A stretch of DNA of 64,000 nt from Acrocarpospora macrocephala (lineage in GTDB: Bacteria > Actinomycetota > Actinomycetes > Streptosporangiales > Streptosporangiaceae), in NCBI RefSeq assembly GCF_009687865.1, contig NZ_BLAE01000015.1, positions 142,809 to 206,808 of the forward strand, in the 5' to 3' direction. The notes under the pieces were generated by a model, which was not told where the DNA came from, did not search any database, and saw only the letters and a list, made by a program, of their open reading frames with translations. The position numbers and the translations under genes are program-made. This document shows, one piece after another, positions 15,876 through 25,139 of this stretch; the first letter of the stretch is position 1, and each line of letters starts with the position of its first letter.

Positions 15876-18800
15876 TCAACCCCCGATCGCAGGCACGCTC
15901 TCGAGAACGACCTCCGCTTCGGCGACCGGTCGCACTGTCACGAGAAGATCCACCAAGTGACCCGCGATCGCGGAAATGGTGGGCTGCTGCCACAGCAAGG
16001 TCGCGGGGAGGCGGCAGCCGAAGCGCTTCTCCAGACGCCGCCTGACCATGACGGTCATCACCGAATCCAGCCCCTGTTCCACGAGGGGACGCCGGAGCGC
16101 CAGGTCCGCCGGGGCGAGCCTCATCACGGCCGCGATCTCCGCGCGGACCTCGATCAGGACGAACTCGCGCAGCTCCTCCGGCGGCAGACCGGCGTACGAC
16201 TCCGCGGGCTCCCGGAGCTCCTCCTCAGCCGCCGCGGGCGCGTCGATCACCGGATAGCGGAGTCCGGACAGGTGTCCCACCACACGGCCGTCGGCGTCGG
16301 CCAGGAGCGCCCGTACCGTGTCGTCGCCTGCCGGGTCGACGGCCGCCTCGATGATCACCGTCTCCGGCGGCGGGCCGGTCAGCGCCACCTCGTCGATGTG
16401 CACGACCATGCGCAGCACCGGATCGCCGGCGAACACGCAGGGAGCCACGGACATCACCGCGTCCAGCGCCGGTGCCCAGGTCGGAGGTGTCTCGACAGAC
16501 TGCCCGGTGCGGACCGTGGCGCGCAGCACTCCGTCTCCGCTCAGCAGCGTCTCGATCGTCCAGTCGAAGCCCGTCGTGGGGACGCCGACGGCGGCCAGCC
16601 GCCGGTGCACGAATCCGGTGTCGATCGGGGTAAGACCGGTCGCGTCCGGCAGCACGTCGGGCAGCACCTGGCCCGGAGCGCCGGGAGCCGGCACGGACGC
16701 GGTGACGTGGATCAGCCAGGCGGGTTCCGGCTCGCCGAGGCCGGCCGGCGTACGCGCCGCGAGCCGTATCCCGGGAGGCTCGTGGACGACCTGGATCTGC
16801 CTGCGTGCCGCGGTCATCAGCGGATGCGTCATCTCCACATCGGTGAGGATGCCGTCCTTGTCCGCGACCGCGTGCAGGAACGTGTTGACCAGCACGGCGG
16901 CGGGCACGATCTCGACCCCGCCGACGGCGTGGCTGCCCGGGTAGGGCCGGTTGGCGTCCTCCAGGCTGGTCCGCCACACCCGTGCCCGGCTGCCCGCGAG
17001 GCTCGTCCCGGCTCCGAGCAGGGTGGCGGAGTGCACGTCGTGCCCTCGGTTCTCGTCGCCGCTGGAGGAGTCACGCCAGTGGCGGCGGCGCTGCCAGGCG
17101 TACGGCGGCAGGGCGGCCAGGTCGCCGTCCGGCTGCAGACGGTTCCAGTCCACATCGACGCCGTGGCAGTGCGCCGTGCCCACTGCGGCGAGGAAGGTCG
17201 ATCGCTCCGGCTGGTTCCGGCGCAGCGACGTGCCCACGAACACGTCCTCGAACCCGGTCTCCCCGAGCGTCTCGGTGATGGAGTGCGCGACCACGGGGTG
17301 CGGGGAGATCTCCAGGAACGCGCGGTAGCCGTCCTGCGCGGCGGCCGTGGTCGCCGCGGCCAGCCGTACCGGGTCCCGGAGGTTCGCCGCCCAGTACTGG
17401 GAGTCGAGGACGGGCGTCGAGCGGGGGTCCGTCAGCACGGTCGTGTACATGGGAATGCGGGGCGCGCCGAACGAGAGATCGGCGGTGGCCGCCGCCAGCT
17501 CGACGGCCAGCGGCTCCATGTGCGGGCTGTGGAAGGCGACGTCCGACGCCACCCGGCGGACCACGATGCCCTCGGCCGGCCACTCGTTCAGCACGTCCTC
17601 GACCGCGGCGACGTCGCCGGACAGCACGGTGGAGGCGGGCGCCGACGAGATCGCGGCCACCAGGTCGGTACGGCCCTCCAGCCGCTCGGCCGCCTCCTCG
17701 AACGGCAGTCCGACCATCACCATGGCCCCCTTGCCCTCGGCCTGGCGCAGCAGCCGGGACCGGCGGCAGATCAGGCGCGCGCCGTCGGAGACGCTCATCG
17801 CGCCGGCCGTCACCGCCGCCGCGATCTCGCCGACGGAGTGACCGATGACGGCCTCCGGGACCACTCCGTACGCGCTCCAGAGCCTGGCGAGCCCGAGCTG
17901 CATCACGAAGATCATGGTTTGGACGCGGTCGATCCCGTCCAGCTCGCCCTCGGCCAGGACCTGCCGGGGAGAGAAGCCGATCTCCGCGGCGAAGATCGGC
18001 TCCACCTCGTCGACCAGGGCCGCGAACTCCGGCTCCGTGGCGAGCAGGTCCCGCCCCATCCCGCGCCACTGGCAGCCCTGCCCGGAGAACACCCAGACCG
18101 GCCCGGGGCCCGGCACCGGCAGCACGTCCCCGGTGAGGACGGCCTCGGCCGGCAGGTCCGCCGCGAGCCTGCGCAGGTTGGCCGCCAACTCGTCCCGGTC
18201 CGCCCCGATCACGACGGCTCGACGGGCCAGATGCGAGCGCCGGAGCGCCAGCGTGTGCCCCACCGAAGCCAGGTCGAGCCCCCCTTCGAGCCGGTCGGCA
18301 AGCGTGCCCGCGTACTGCCGCAGCGCCGTTTCCGACGCGGCCGACAGCGGGAACAGGCGCTGCCCCGTCCCCTCGCCCCGGGGCGCCTCCGGAGCCGGCG
18401 GCGCCTGTTCGAGCAGGATGTGCGCGACGGTGCCGCCGTACCCGAAGCTGGAGACGCCCGCCCGGCTGGGGTGGCCGCGATCCGGCCAGGCCGATCGTTC
18501 GGTCACCACGCGAAGCCCGGAGGTCTCCCACGAGATGGCCGGGTTCGGGGTGGTCAGCACGCTCGGGGGGATCTCACCGCGGCCGAGGGCGAGCACCGCC
18601 TTGATGACACCGGCGATGCCGGCGGCGCCTTCGAGGTGGCCGATATTGGACTTGACCGAGCCGATGAGGCATGGGTCGCCGGGGGGCCGTCCCGTGCCGT
18701 ACACGGCGGACAGCGCGCCCGCCTCGAGCGGGTCGCCCAGCCGGGTCCCGGTCCCGTGCGCCTCGATGTAGTCGACCGTGGCCGGTGCGATGCCCGCCTG

Positions 18801-19706
18801 CCGGCACGCCCGGATCATCACGTGTTCCTGGGCCGCCCCGCACGGCGCCATGATGCCGTTGGTGTGCCCGTCCTGGTTCACGGCGCTGCCGATGACGAGC
18901 GCGAGGATCCGATCACCGTCGCGGCGCGCGTCGGACAGCCGTTTGAGCACGATCACGCCGCAGCCCTCACCGCGTCCGTAGCCGTCGGCCGTGGCGTCGA
19001 ACGACTTGGACCGCCCGTCGGGGGCCAGGGCTCCGGCGGCGCCGAGCGTGAGGGTCTCGCCCGGGGTCACCAGCAGGTTGACCCCGCCGGCGAGGGCGAC
19101 GTCACTCTCGCCGAGCCGCAGGCTCTGCGCGGCCAGGTGGAGCGCGACCAGCGACGCCGAGCACGCGGTGTCCACCGCCATGCTGGGCCCGCGCAGGTCC
19201 AGGGAATAGGAGATGCGATTGGCGACGGCGCAGGTCGCGGCGCCGATCCCGGTCCACGCCTCGATCTGGGGCAGGTCCTCGAGCAGGCGGCGTCCGTAGT
19301 CGTCGGTGCAGACCCCGATGAACACCCCGGTGTCGGTGCCGGCCAGCTTGCGCGGCGGCAGGCCGGCGTGCTCCAGGGCCTCCCACGCGGTCTCCATCAG
19401 GACCCGCTGCTGCGGATCCATCAGCTCGGCCTCCCGGGGCGACAGGCCGAAGAACTCCGCGTCGAAGCCCTCGATGTCGCTCAGGAAGCTGCCGTTGCGT
19501 ACGGCATGGCGCAGCGCGGCGGCGTATTCGGGACTCCGGTTCTCGTACGAGCGCCAGCGTTCTGCGGGCAGCGGCCGGGTCGTGTTCCGGCCGGCGCACA
19601 GCAGGTCCCAGAATCCCTCCGGTGTGTCGGCATCGCCGGGAAAGCGGCATCCGATCCCGACCACCGCCACCGGTTCCACCCGGACTCCGCTCGAACTGTC
19701 GACCAT
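15876..19706 (-). CDS. Iterative type I PKS, orsellinic-acid-synthase type (KS-AT-DH-ACP)
   Basis: 1276 residues. KS at about 10-430 with Cys182 (DTACSAS), His317 (EAHGTGT) and His357 (SNIGHLEG); AT at about 535-850 with Ser624 (GHSVGE) and a malonyl-type AFHS at 724-727; DH/thioester-hydrolase-like domain at about 885-1150 with His926 in HAVGGVEIVP and Asp near 1082; ACP at about 1175-1255 with Ser1215 (GLDSVM). There is no ketoreductase between DH and ACP, unlike 6-methylsalicylate synthases. Size and order match bacterial orsellinate synthases such as AviM and CalO5, so the expected product is an orsellinyl thioester from one acetyl and three malonyl units. No thioesterase. Start ATG 19706 with AAAGGAA upstream; last gene of the cassette. 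Confidence 0.9.
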   Translation of the reverse strand: MVDSSSGVRVEPVAVVGIGCRFPGDADTPEGFWDLLCAGRNTTRPLPAERWRSYENRSPEYAAALRHAVRNGSFLSDIEGFDAEFFGLSPREAELMDPQQRVLMETAWEALEHAGLPPRKLAGTDTGVFIGVCTDDYGRRLLEDLPQIEAWTGIGAATCAVANRISYSLDLRGPSMAVDTACSASLVALHLAAQSLRLGESDVALAGGVNLLVTPGETLTLGAAGALAPDGRSKSFDATADGYGRGEGCGVIVLKRLSDARRDGDRILALVIGSAVNQDGHTNGIMAPCGAAQEHVMIRACRQAGIAPATVDYIEAHGTGTRLGDPLEAGALSAVYGTGRPPGDPCLIGSVKSNIGHLEGAAGIAGVIKAVLALGRGEIPPSVLTTPNPAISWETSGLRVVTERSAWPDRGHPSRAGVSSFGYGGTVAHILLEQAPPAPEAPRGEGTGQRLFPLSAASETALRQYAGTLADRLEGGLDLASVGHTLALRRSHLARRAVVIGADRDELAANLRRLAADLPAEAVLTGDVLPVPGPGPVWVFSGQGCQWRGMGRDLLATEPEFAALVDEVEPIFAAEIGFSPRQVLAEGELDGIDRVQTMIFVMQLGLARLWSAYGVVPEAVIGHSVGEIAAAVTAGAMSVSDGARLICRRSRLLRQAEGKGAMVMVGLPFEEAAERLEGRTDLVAAISSAPASTVLSGDVAAVEDVLNEWPAEGIVVRRVASDVAFHSPHMEPLAVELAAATADLSFGAPRIPMYTTVLTDPRSTPVLDSQYWAANLRDPVRLAAATTAAAQDGYRAFLEISPHPVVAHSITETLGETGFEDVFVGTSLRRNQPERSTFLAAVGTAHCHGVDVDWNRLQPDGDLAALPPYAWQRRRHWRDSSSGDENRGHDVHSATLLGAGTSLAGSRARVWRTSLEDANRPYPGSHAVGGVEIVPAAVLVNTFLHAVADKDGILTDVEMTHPLMTAARRQIQVVHEPPGIRLAARTPAGLGEPEPAWLIHVTASVPAPGAPGQVLPDVLPDATGLTPIDTGFVHRRLAAVGVPTTGFDWTIETLLSGDGVLRATVRTGQSVETPPTWAPALDAVMSVAPCVFAGDPVLRMVVHIDEVALTGPPPETVIIEAAVDPAGDDTVRALLADADGRVVGHLSGLRYPVIDAPAAAEEELREPAESYAGLPPEELREFVLIEVRAEIAAVMRLAPADLALRRPLVEQGLDSVMTVMVRRRLEKRFGCRLPATLLWQQPTISAIAGHLVDLLVTVRPVAEAEVVLESVPAIGG

Positions 19707-19735
19707 CGCGTTCGTTTCCTTTCGGTGACGACGTT

Positions 19736-20776
19736 TCAGGACCATGCAGGCGTATCGAGAATCTTGATCACGGCGCTGGAGACGGTGACGCCCGGGCCGG
19801 TGCCGAGCATCAGCAGGTGGTCGCCGGGGCCCAGTTGCCCGGTCAGTAGGAGCCGGTCGAGGGCAAGGACCTGGTCGCTGGCCCCGCAGTGGCCGATGGT
19901 GCGGCCGTAGTCCCAGGTCGATCGGGACATCGGCAGGTCGAGCGCGGCCATGCAGCGCTGTTCGACGATCTCTTCGGAGTAGTTCATGAAGGCCACCCGG
20001 GCGAGATCGCGGGCCTCGATGCCGCTCTCGGCCAGCGCGCGCTCGACGACCTCCATGAGTGCCCGCTGGATCTTGAACAGGGCCGCCGTGCCCTCGCCCC
20101 GGGGCATGACCTGCTGCCGGAACTGCTCGTTCCTGGCCCCGAAGCTCATCCGGCGGCCGACGGTGACGCCGGGAGGGAACAGGGGTTCGGTGCCCCGGTG
20201 CAGTTCCTCGGCCTCGGTCACGGTCACGGTACAGACCGACATCAGGCGCGCGAAACCCGCCTCCTTCGTGAGCACGAGCGCGCTGGCGGCGTCCCCGCCG
20301 ATGTAGCCGGGACCCATCCGCCACCGATCCATCAACGGGGTGCCGTAATTGTCGGCGGCGACCAGCAAGGCGGCCTGCCGGGCGGGAGCGGCGTCCAGGT
20401 AGCTCGCCGCGAGTTCCAAGGCGATGAACATCCCGTTGCAGCCCTGCCGGATCTCGGTGGCCAGGACATCCCCGCCGACCAGATGGCGCTGCAGGTAGGA
20501 ATGCGGCGGCCAGCCGTCCGGACCTTGGTGCCACGTCGAGGCGTAAAGCAGGAGATCCAGGTCGGCCGGTGCCCGCCCGCTGCGCTTGAGCGCGCTCTGC
20601 GCCGCGTGCAGTGCCATCTCCGGAGCCGGTAGGTCACCGGCCACCGCCGCCCCGGCCAGGTTGTGCAGTTCGACCTCTTCGGCCGGATACCAGCCTTTGG
20701 CGACGGCCTTCTCGACGCTGATCGTCCGGGGGAGGAAGGCTCCCACTCCGCTGATGTACGTGTCCGCCCACTGCAT
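19736..20776 (-). CDS. KASIII-like acyltransferase 1 (ChlB3/ChlB6/CerJ type)
   Basis: 346 residues with the thiolase fold of FabH-like enzymes. Active Cys113 in RQGCNGMF. The FabH HQAN motif is replaced by NYSEEI near 266-270, and the later Asn strand is replaced by GHCGASD (His296, Asp301). This Cys-His-Asp arrangement is the one described for KASIII enzymes that act as acyltransferases rather than condensing enzymes (CerJ, ChlB3). It lies between the ACP and the PKS genes (26 bp after the ACP stop). Likely moves the aryl group from the PKS to the free ACP, or from the ACP to an acceptor. Confidence 0.87.
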   Translation of the reverse strand: MQWADTYISGVGAFLPRTISVEKAVAKGWYPAEEVELHNLAGAAVAGDLPAPEMALHAAQSALKRSGRAPADLDLLLYASTWHQGPDGWPPHSYLQRHLVGGDVLATEIRQGCNGMFIALELAASYLDAAPARQAALLVAADNYGTPLMDRWRMGPGYIGGDAASALVLTKEAGFARLMSVCTVTVTEAEELHRGTEPLFPPGVTVGRRMSFGARNEQFRQQVMPRGEGTAALFKIQRALMEVVERALAESGIEARDLARVAFMNYSEEIVEQRCMAALDLPMSRSTWDYGRTIGHCGASDQVLALDRLLLTGQLGPGDHLLMLGTGPGVTVSSAVIKILDTPAWS

Positions 20777-20802
20777 GACTCTGCCCTCGCTCGATCGGAC
20801 GG

Positions 20803-21069
20803 CTAAACGGATGGAGCCGGTTCGAGTTCTTTGATCACCGCGACGATGGTCGCCACGTCCGCGAAGTTCTCGGCATCGAGTTTCGCGGCGGGGATCGGGA
20901 CGCCGATCTCCCGCCGGATGAAGTTCAGCAGGCGCGCCGTTCGCAAGGAGTCCAGAAGTCCCGACAGCAGGAGCGGGGTCGTCTCGTCGACCTCCATGTC
21001 GACATCGGCCGGGACCAGGTTCTGCTGGATGAAGGCGACCAGCCTGGAGGCGATCTCTTCGGTCGTCAT
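20803..21069 (-). CDS. Free-standing acyl carrier protein
   Basis: 88 residues, a single phosphopantetheine-binding domain. The attachment serine is Ser41 in [12 protein letters not shown], preceded by an acidic helix-loop and followed by a typical helix II. The ATG overlaps the stop of KASIII-like gene 2 by four bases (ATGA). In the chlorothricin system a discrete ACP of this type (ChlB2) carries the aryl acid between two KASIII-like enzymes; the same gene set here argues for the same shuttle role. ChlB2 assignment is by context as much as by sequence. Confidence 0.9.
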   Translation of the reverse strand: MTTEEIASRLVAFIQQNLVPADVDMEVDETTPLLLSGLLDSLRTARLLNFIRREIGVPIPAAKLDAENFADVATIVAVIKELEPAPSV

Positions 21070-22133
21070 GCCGCGTGCCCTCTCGTGCCGGCGGGCCGTG
21101 TCGCGGGAGCGGTCGCGAGGACCCTGAACGCGGCCGCGGCGACCGACGTGCCGGAACCGAACCCCACCATGAGCAGGTGATCGCCGGGTACGAGCCCACC
21201 GGTCGCGACCAGATGCTCGAAGGCGATGAACTGATCGACCGCGCCGCAATGGCCGACGCGCCGGCCGTAGTCCCAGGTCGTCTGCTCGAGTTCGATGCCC
21301 AGCCAGGACATCTGCCCGTCCAGGTCTTCGCGGCGGCCGTGCGGGAACGCCACCCGAGTGATGTCGGCCAGTCCGATCCCGGCCTCTTCCAGGGTCCGTT
21401 CCACCTGCTGCATCATCGTTTTCTGGATCTTCAGGTGTATTCCGGTTCCCTGCTTTTCGAGTAACCGCCGGCGGAATTCCTCGTGCCGGTCTCCGAAGCT
21501 CAGCCCCCTCCCGATGGTGGCGTCCGGGGGGAACAAGGGGTAGGCGCCGTCGTTGACCGCGTCGGCCTCCGGGATCGTTGTCGCGTTCACCGCGAGGAGC
21601 TCGGCCATGCCGTACTCCTTGCCGAGGATGAGCGCGCACGCGGCATCGCCTATCACCGCCCCGGGCGTCATCCGCCAGCGGTCCACCAGCGGGGTGCCGT
21701 GGTTGTCGGCGGAGACCACCAGCGCCGTCTCCCGGTCCGGGTCGGCTTGCAGATAACTCGCCGCCAGCTCGAGTGAGCTGATCATTCCGACGCAGCCGCT
21801 CCGGATCTCGTACGCCGGCACTCCCCCGCCGAGGAGATGCATCTGCAGGTAGTGCTGGGGCTGCCAGCCGTTCGGACCCTGATGCCAGACCGAAGGATAG
21901 AGCAGCAGATCGAGATTTCGCGGGGCGGATTCGCCCCAGCGGTCGTAGGCGTCCAGGACCGCGAGCCGGGCCATCTCGGGTGCGGGCATGTCGCCGGCGA
22001 CCGCCGCGCCGATCTGCTGGAACCGCTCAACCTCCTCGGCCGGGTACCGGCCGTCCCGAGCCGCCTGCTCGACGCTCACGACGTCCGGCACGAAGACGCC
22101 GAGGCTCCTGACGAACATGTTGGATGTACGCAC
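21066..22133 (-). CDS. KASIII-like acyltransferase 2 (ChlB3/ChlB6/CerJ type)
   Basis: 355 residues, homologous to the gene at 19736-20776 along its length. Active Cys114 in RSGCVGM; His295 and Asp300 in GHCGAVD; HQAN absent (region reads PHGRRED). GTG at 22133 is preferred because it makes the N-terminus line up residue for residue with the paralogue and follows a GGGGA site; an ATG five codons inside is the alternative. First gene of the leftward cassette KASIII-ACP-KASIII-PKS. The divergence between the two copies suggests different donor/acceptor steps. Confidence 0.87.
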   Translation of the reverse strand: MRTSNMFVRSLGVFVPDVVSVEQAARDGRYPAEEVERFQQIGAAVAGDMPAPEMARLAVLDAYDRWGESAPRNLDLLLYPSVWHQGPNGWQPQHYLQMHLLGGGVPAYEIRSGCVGMISSLELAASYLQADPDRETALVVSADNHGTPLVDRWRMTPGAVIGDAACALILGKEYGMAELLAVNATTIPEADAVNDGAYPLFPPDATIGRGLSFGDRHEEFRRRLLEKQGTGIHLKIQKTMMQQVERTLEEAGIGLADITRVAFPHGRREDLDGQMSWLGIELEQTTWDYGRRVGHCGAVDQFIAFEHLVATGGLVPGDHLLMVGFGSGTSVAAAAFRVLATAPATRPAGTRGHAA

Positions 22134-22356
22134 ACGTCCCCTAACTCGTCGACGATCGCCACACCTGTCGGCATGGCGAGGAAGGGGCACCGCCGAATCG
22201 ACGGGGCACCAGGGAGAACGACGTCACCAGGACGCCGGCGGGGTTTTCCGGACAAGCCGCAACGACGGGGCCTTCCGGCAGCGGGTCAGGCGAACAAAGC
22301 GAACGGGCGCCGCCCGTATCGTGCGTTCACACAAAAGCACCCGCTACGTACAGTCT

Positions 22357-22369
22357 TTTCATTGTGAAA
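22357..22369. promoter_or_regulatory. Small dyad upstream of PKS cassette
   Basis: TTTCATTGTGAAA, a perfect 5-bp inverted repeat with a 3-bp centre, about 225 bp upstream of the first cassette gene. The interval 22134-22447 otherwise shows no gene. Could be an operator; short enough to be chance. Confidence 0.25.
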
Positions 22370-22447
22370 CGAGGTGAAATCCCGGTACGGGATGTTCGAA
22401 TAGCTCGCAGCCGGCCGACGAAAAATATCGGAATACGGAGCCGGTGG

Positions 22448-22765
22448 TCAGGCGATGTTCAGCTGGTAGTTCCGCGATCCCTGCCGGCCGCCGAAGTGCC
22501 CTGAACCAATTGCCGTCACGAGTTCCTCTCCCTCATCGGCCGTCACGTAGGCAAGGATAGGACTGTAGATCGACTGACGCAATATGCACGTCCGAAATCT
22601 GAAAAACATCATTCCGTGATCGGAGTTCGGCGGAACGTGTTGAGCGATGAAATGCACTTCTCCGCTCCGGGCTCCGTGCGGTTCTGCGCATGAATGGTTC
22701 CGGAGTGTGTTTCCAAAATAACGCTCGGGAGAACAGCCGATCCGCTGCCGGTCCGTCCGTCGCAC
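22448..22765 (-). CDS. Possible small protein or gene remnant, unrecognised
   Basis: Open frame of up to 105 residues; the last 70 look protein-like (GEVHFIAQHVPP, FFRFRTCIL, ILAYVTADEGEELVTAIGSGHFGGRQGS) but base composition is less GC-biased than the neighbours. Its first codons overlap the hairpin at 22748-22780, so the true start, if any, is internal. No signal peptide in frame. It may be the tail of a lost secreted protein. I do not recognise a family. Confidence 0.25.
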   Translation of the reverse strand: MRRTDRQRIGCSPERYFGNTLRNHSCAEPHGARSGEVHFIAQHVPPNSDHGMMFFRFRTCILRQSIYSPILAYVTADEGEELVTAIGSGHFGGRQGSRNYQLNIA

Positions 22766-22780
22766 GGACCGGCAGCACGG
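22748..22780 (-). terminator. Intrinsic-type hairpin after the CBM2 esterase
   Basis: Perfect 13-bp stem (arms 22748-22760 and 22768-22780, GCTGCCGGTCCGT and its complement) with a 7-base loop, 17 bp past the stop of the leftward esterase gene. No U-tract, as is common in actinomycetes. Confidence 0.75.
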
Positions 22781-22796
22781 ACATATACGCGTCGTC

Positions 22797-24116
22797 TTAT
22801 CCGAACACCCTGGTACAGACGATGCCGTTGAGTTTGAACTCAGGCGGCGGGGTGTTCGTCCCGCTGTAGGTCGCCTGGAAGCCGAAGGTGGTGGCGGAGC
22901 TGGCGCCGATAACGGCGTTGTGGCCGGCGTCGCGTGCGGTCACCTGAGCGCCGGACTGGGTCACCGTGGCGTTCCAGGTGCTCGTGATCTGCTGATTGCC
23001 TGGCCAGGTCCACGTCAGGACCCAGCGGTCGATGGGAGTCGCGCCGGTGTTCGTTATGGTCACGTTGGCGGACAAACCGGTGCCCCAGACGGTGGGGGCC
23101 CAGGCGACCTGGCAGGAGGTGCCCATCTTGAGCCCGCCGCGCAGGAAGCCGTCAAAGGTGTCCCAGGTGGGGTTGGGCGAGCCGACCTGGGTGGTCCCGT
23201 AGCAATTCTGGGCGGTGTAGGTGGTCTGGGTGCCGAAGCGGGCGGGGTCCAGGACCCAGGCCAGACCGTGATCCGCGCCGGGTATCGAGATGAACTGGGC
23301 GTTGCCACAGCTTGTCCTGATCCTGTCGTAGAGCAGCACGCTCTGCCCGTGCGGCACCAGGAAATCGGCCTGGCCGTGCAGGAACAGCAACGGCGGGTCG
23401 GCGCTGTCGACGTAGTTGATCGGATTGGACAGGGCCACCTGGGTGGGGCACGTCTGGATGGCGCAGCCGATCAGGAGGGATTCGGGAGAGGCGGGAGAGT
23501 TGTGGTCCAGCCCTCCGGTCGGCAGGTTTTGCGCGTTCATCTGGAGGAAGTCGGTGGGGCTGAAGAAGGCGAGTCCCGCTTGCACGGCACTGGAGACGCC
23601 GGTCGTGCCGATGGTGCCCTCCAGCGACGACACGCCGCCGGTCAGGGTGGCCATCTCCGTCAGCCAGCCGCCCGAGGAGTCGCCCATCATGGCGAAGCGA
23701 TTGGGGTCGAGCTGGTAATCGCCGGCGTGGGCGCGCAGCCAGCGGATGGCCGCCTTGATGTCGTGCACCTGGGCCGGGAAGATCGCTTGAGAGCTGGACC
23801 GGACGCTGACGCCGGCCACCGCGAACCCTTTGGCGTTGAAGATGGCGGCAATCGCGTCCGCGCCGGTCTTGCCATCGTCGCTCGTCCACGCCGAGCCACT
23901 GTGCCAGATCAGCAGCGGCCGGGGTGTGATGCCGCCGGATGGCAGGTAAAGGTCCAGCAGGTGCCCCCTGGAGCCGGCCGGCTGTGCGGGCGCGTAGGCG
24001 ATATCGCTGATCACCTGCGCGTGCGCCGGTGGCGCGAGGGCGAGCGACACACCGAGGGTGGCCAGCATGGTCATGACCATGCCGACGATCGTGGACGTGC
24101 GGATACGAGCATGCAT
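22797..24116 (-). CDS. Secreted alpha/beta-hydrolase (BD-FAE-like esterase) with C-terminal CBM2
   Basis: 439 residues. Sec signal peptide 1-33 ending AHA. Alpha/beta-hydrolase domain to about 335 with nucleophile MGDSSGGW, Asp in HGQADFLVP and His in GADHGLAW; this resembles esterases of the BD-FAE/acetyl-xylan or feruloyl group. The C-terminal 100 residues are a CBM2 cellulose/xylan-binding module (CQVAWAPTVWGTG, WVLTWTWPGNQQITSTWNAT). Probably de-esterifies plant cell-wall xylan at the polymer surface. Monocistronic, followed by a strong hairpin. The 480 bp upstream (24117-24597) hold no gene and must contain divergent promoters for it and the small peptide gene. Confidence 0.85.
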   Translation of the reverse strand: MHARIRTSTIVGMVMTMLATLGVSLALAPPAHAQVISDIAYAPAQPAGSRGHLLDLYLPSGGITPRPLLIWHSGSAWTSDDGKTGADAIAAIFNAKGFAVAGVSVRSSSQAIFPAQVHDIKAAIRWLRAHAGDYQLDPNRFAMMGDSSGGWLTEMATLTGGVSSLEGTIGTTGVSSAVQAGLAFFSPTDFLQMNAQNLPTGGLDHNSPASPESLLIGCAIQTCPTQVALSNPINYVDSADPPLLFLHGQADFLVPHGQSVLLYDRIRTSCGNAQFISIPGADHGLAWVLDPARFGTQTTYTAQNCYGTTQVGSPNPTWDTFDGFLRGGLKMGTSCQVAWAPTVWGTGLSANVTITNTGATPIDRWVLTWTWPGNQQITSTWNATVTQSGAQVTARDAGHNAVIGASSATTFGFQATYSGTNTPPPEFKLNGIVCTRVFG

Positions 24117-24597
24117 GGTGTGTCTCCGGTGTTCGGATGATCGCCGCTTCCCAGCTGGCCGTGCAGATCTCCCCCGGTGCCGGGGCAGCCGCGATCAGCA
24201 CGCGAGCCATTGCGCCTGTGAGAACGCACGTCCCCGGCCTCGCATCGATATGGGCGAGGTGACGATATGACAGGTACGCGACAATGGTCAAAAGTATTTG
24301 TGGGATCGGTCCATTCCTGATGGCAAACAGGGAACGCGGCCCATCTGGGACCGGACGGGACAAAGTGCAAGTGTCGGCCTCTAATCGCAGCAATCATCGT
24401 TGAACATGTGCCGCTCTGTGAAAGTTTCATCCTTCCCGCAGTTGATTAGGCCAGGTCATTACCGGTTGGACGATCATCACTTCCGCCCTCAGCCGGCGGT
24501 GATGCTCCGCGCCTGGCGTACGGGTGCCAGAATCCTTTCCTTGCACCCGGTTAGTGATATCTTGACCGCCGTGATCCGCCCAGTCGCAGGAGGATTG

Positions 24598-24816
24598 ATG
24601 CGCAAGGTACGTGCGGTTCTCGTCTCGGCCGTTTTAGCCACCGGTATGTCGTTATCGATCGGCGCCGCCCCGGCGCAGGCCGAGACGGTGAAGGGCATCT
24701 ACCGGCAATACTCGGAATGCCAGCGGGTCGGAAGCTACGGCGACGACCAAGGCTGGTGGAACGGCTGGAGATGCGAGTGGAAGAGCCAGTATTACTACTA
24801 CTTCCTCTACGCGTGA
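24598..24816 (+). CDS. Small secreted protein, unknown function
   Basis: 72 residues. Signal peptide 1-28 (MRKVRAVLVS..., ending AQA) and a mature part of about 44 residues with two cysteines, several Trp and a Tyr-rich C-terminus (QYYYYFLYA). The start follows CAGGAGGA at ideal spacing. Similar tiny Cys-containing secreted proteins are common in Streptosporangiales and lack assigned roles. Monocistronic, followed by a hairpin at 24830-24865. Confidence 0.75.
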   Translation: MRKVRAVLVSAVLATGMSLSIGAAPAQAETVKGIYRQYSECQRVGSYGDDQGWWNGWRCEWKSQYYYYFLYA

Positions 24817-24829
24817 CACCGTGAAGGAC

Positions 24830-24865
24830 GCGCCCCCGGCTCGGGATGGGCGAGCCTGGGGGCGC
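24830..24865 (+). terminator. Hairpin after small secreted protein gene
   Basis: Arms 24830-24843 and 24851-24865 (GCGCCCCC.GGCTCG against CGAGCC.TGGGGGCGC, one bulged base) with a 7-base loop, 14 bp after the stop codon. Confidence 0.7.
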
Positions 24866-24892
24866 GTCAGGTCACGCCGGGTTGCAGGTCTT

Positions 24893-25139
24893 TCACGCAG
24901 AGAGCGTCCGCCGCAGGGCCTCGAGGCCGCCGCTCAAGACGCGGTGGACGGCGGCGATCGCTTCCTCCTCGGTGACCCCCACCGGTGTGAAACTGCCCGA
25001 CCACTCCACCCGGGAACTGTCCGGCTCGCCGGGAACCTCGTGTACGGCGATGGTGGCGCGGTAGTCCTGTACCGGGAGGGGCGGCTCGGGGGCGGAGTAG
25101 CTGTAGGTGCGGGCCCGCTCGTCGAGGCGCTCGACGATA
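24893..25139 (-). pseudogene. SRPBCC-family protein, C-terminal fragment
   Basis: In the third minus frame, about 80 residues match the C-terminal half of an SRPBCC (polyketide cyclase/START-like) protein: IVERLDERARTYSYS, PLPVQDYRATIAV, VEWSGSFTPVGVTEEEA and a final amphipathic helix ending in a stop. A stop codon lies directly upstream of the IVER codons, so the N-terminal half is gone. The breakpoint coincides with the left arm of the inverted repeat in front of the MarR gene. Remnant, not a working gene. Confidence 0.65.

Noticed and set aside
15876..19706. 6-methylsalicylic acid synthase
   Set aside because: No ketoreductase domain lies between the DH region and the ACP; protein is about 1276 residues rather than about 1750.
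15081..19910. A 1609-codon open frame on the + strand opposite the PKS
   Set aside because: Arg/Pro/Gly-rich composition from antisense of a high-GC gene; no recognisable domains, while the minus strand has intact PKS catalytic motifs.
24117..24597. Small genes in the interval between the esterase and the small secreted protein
   Set aside because: Open frames here lack ribosome sites and protein-like composition; region is best read as divergent promoters.
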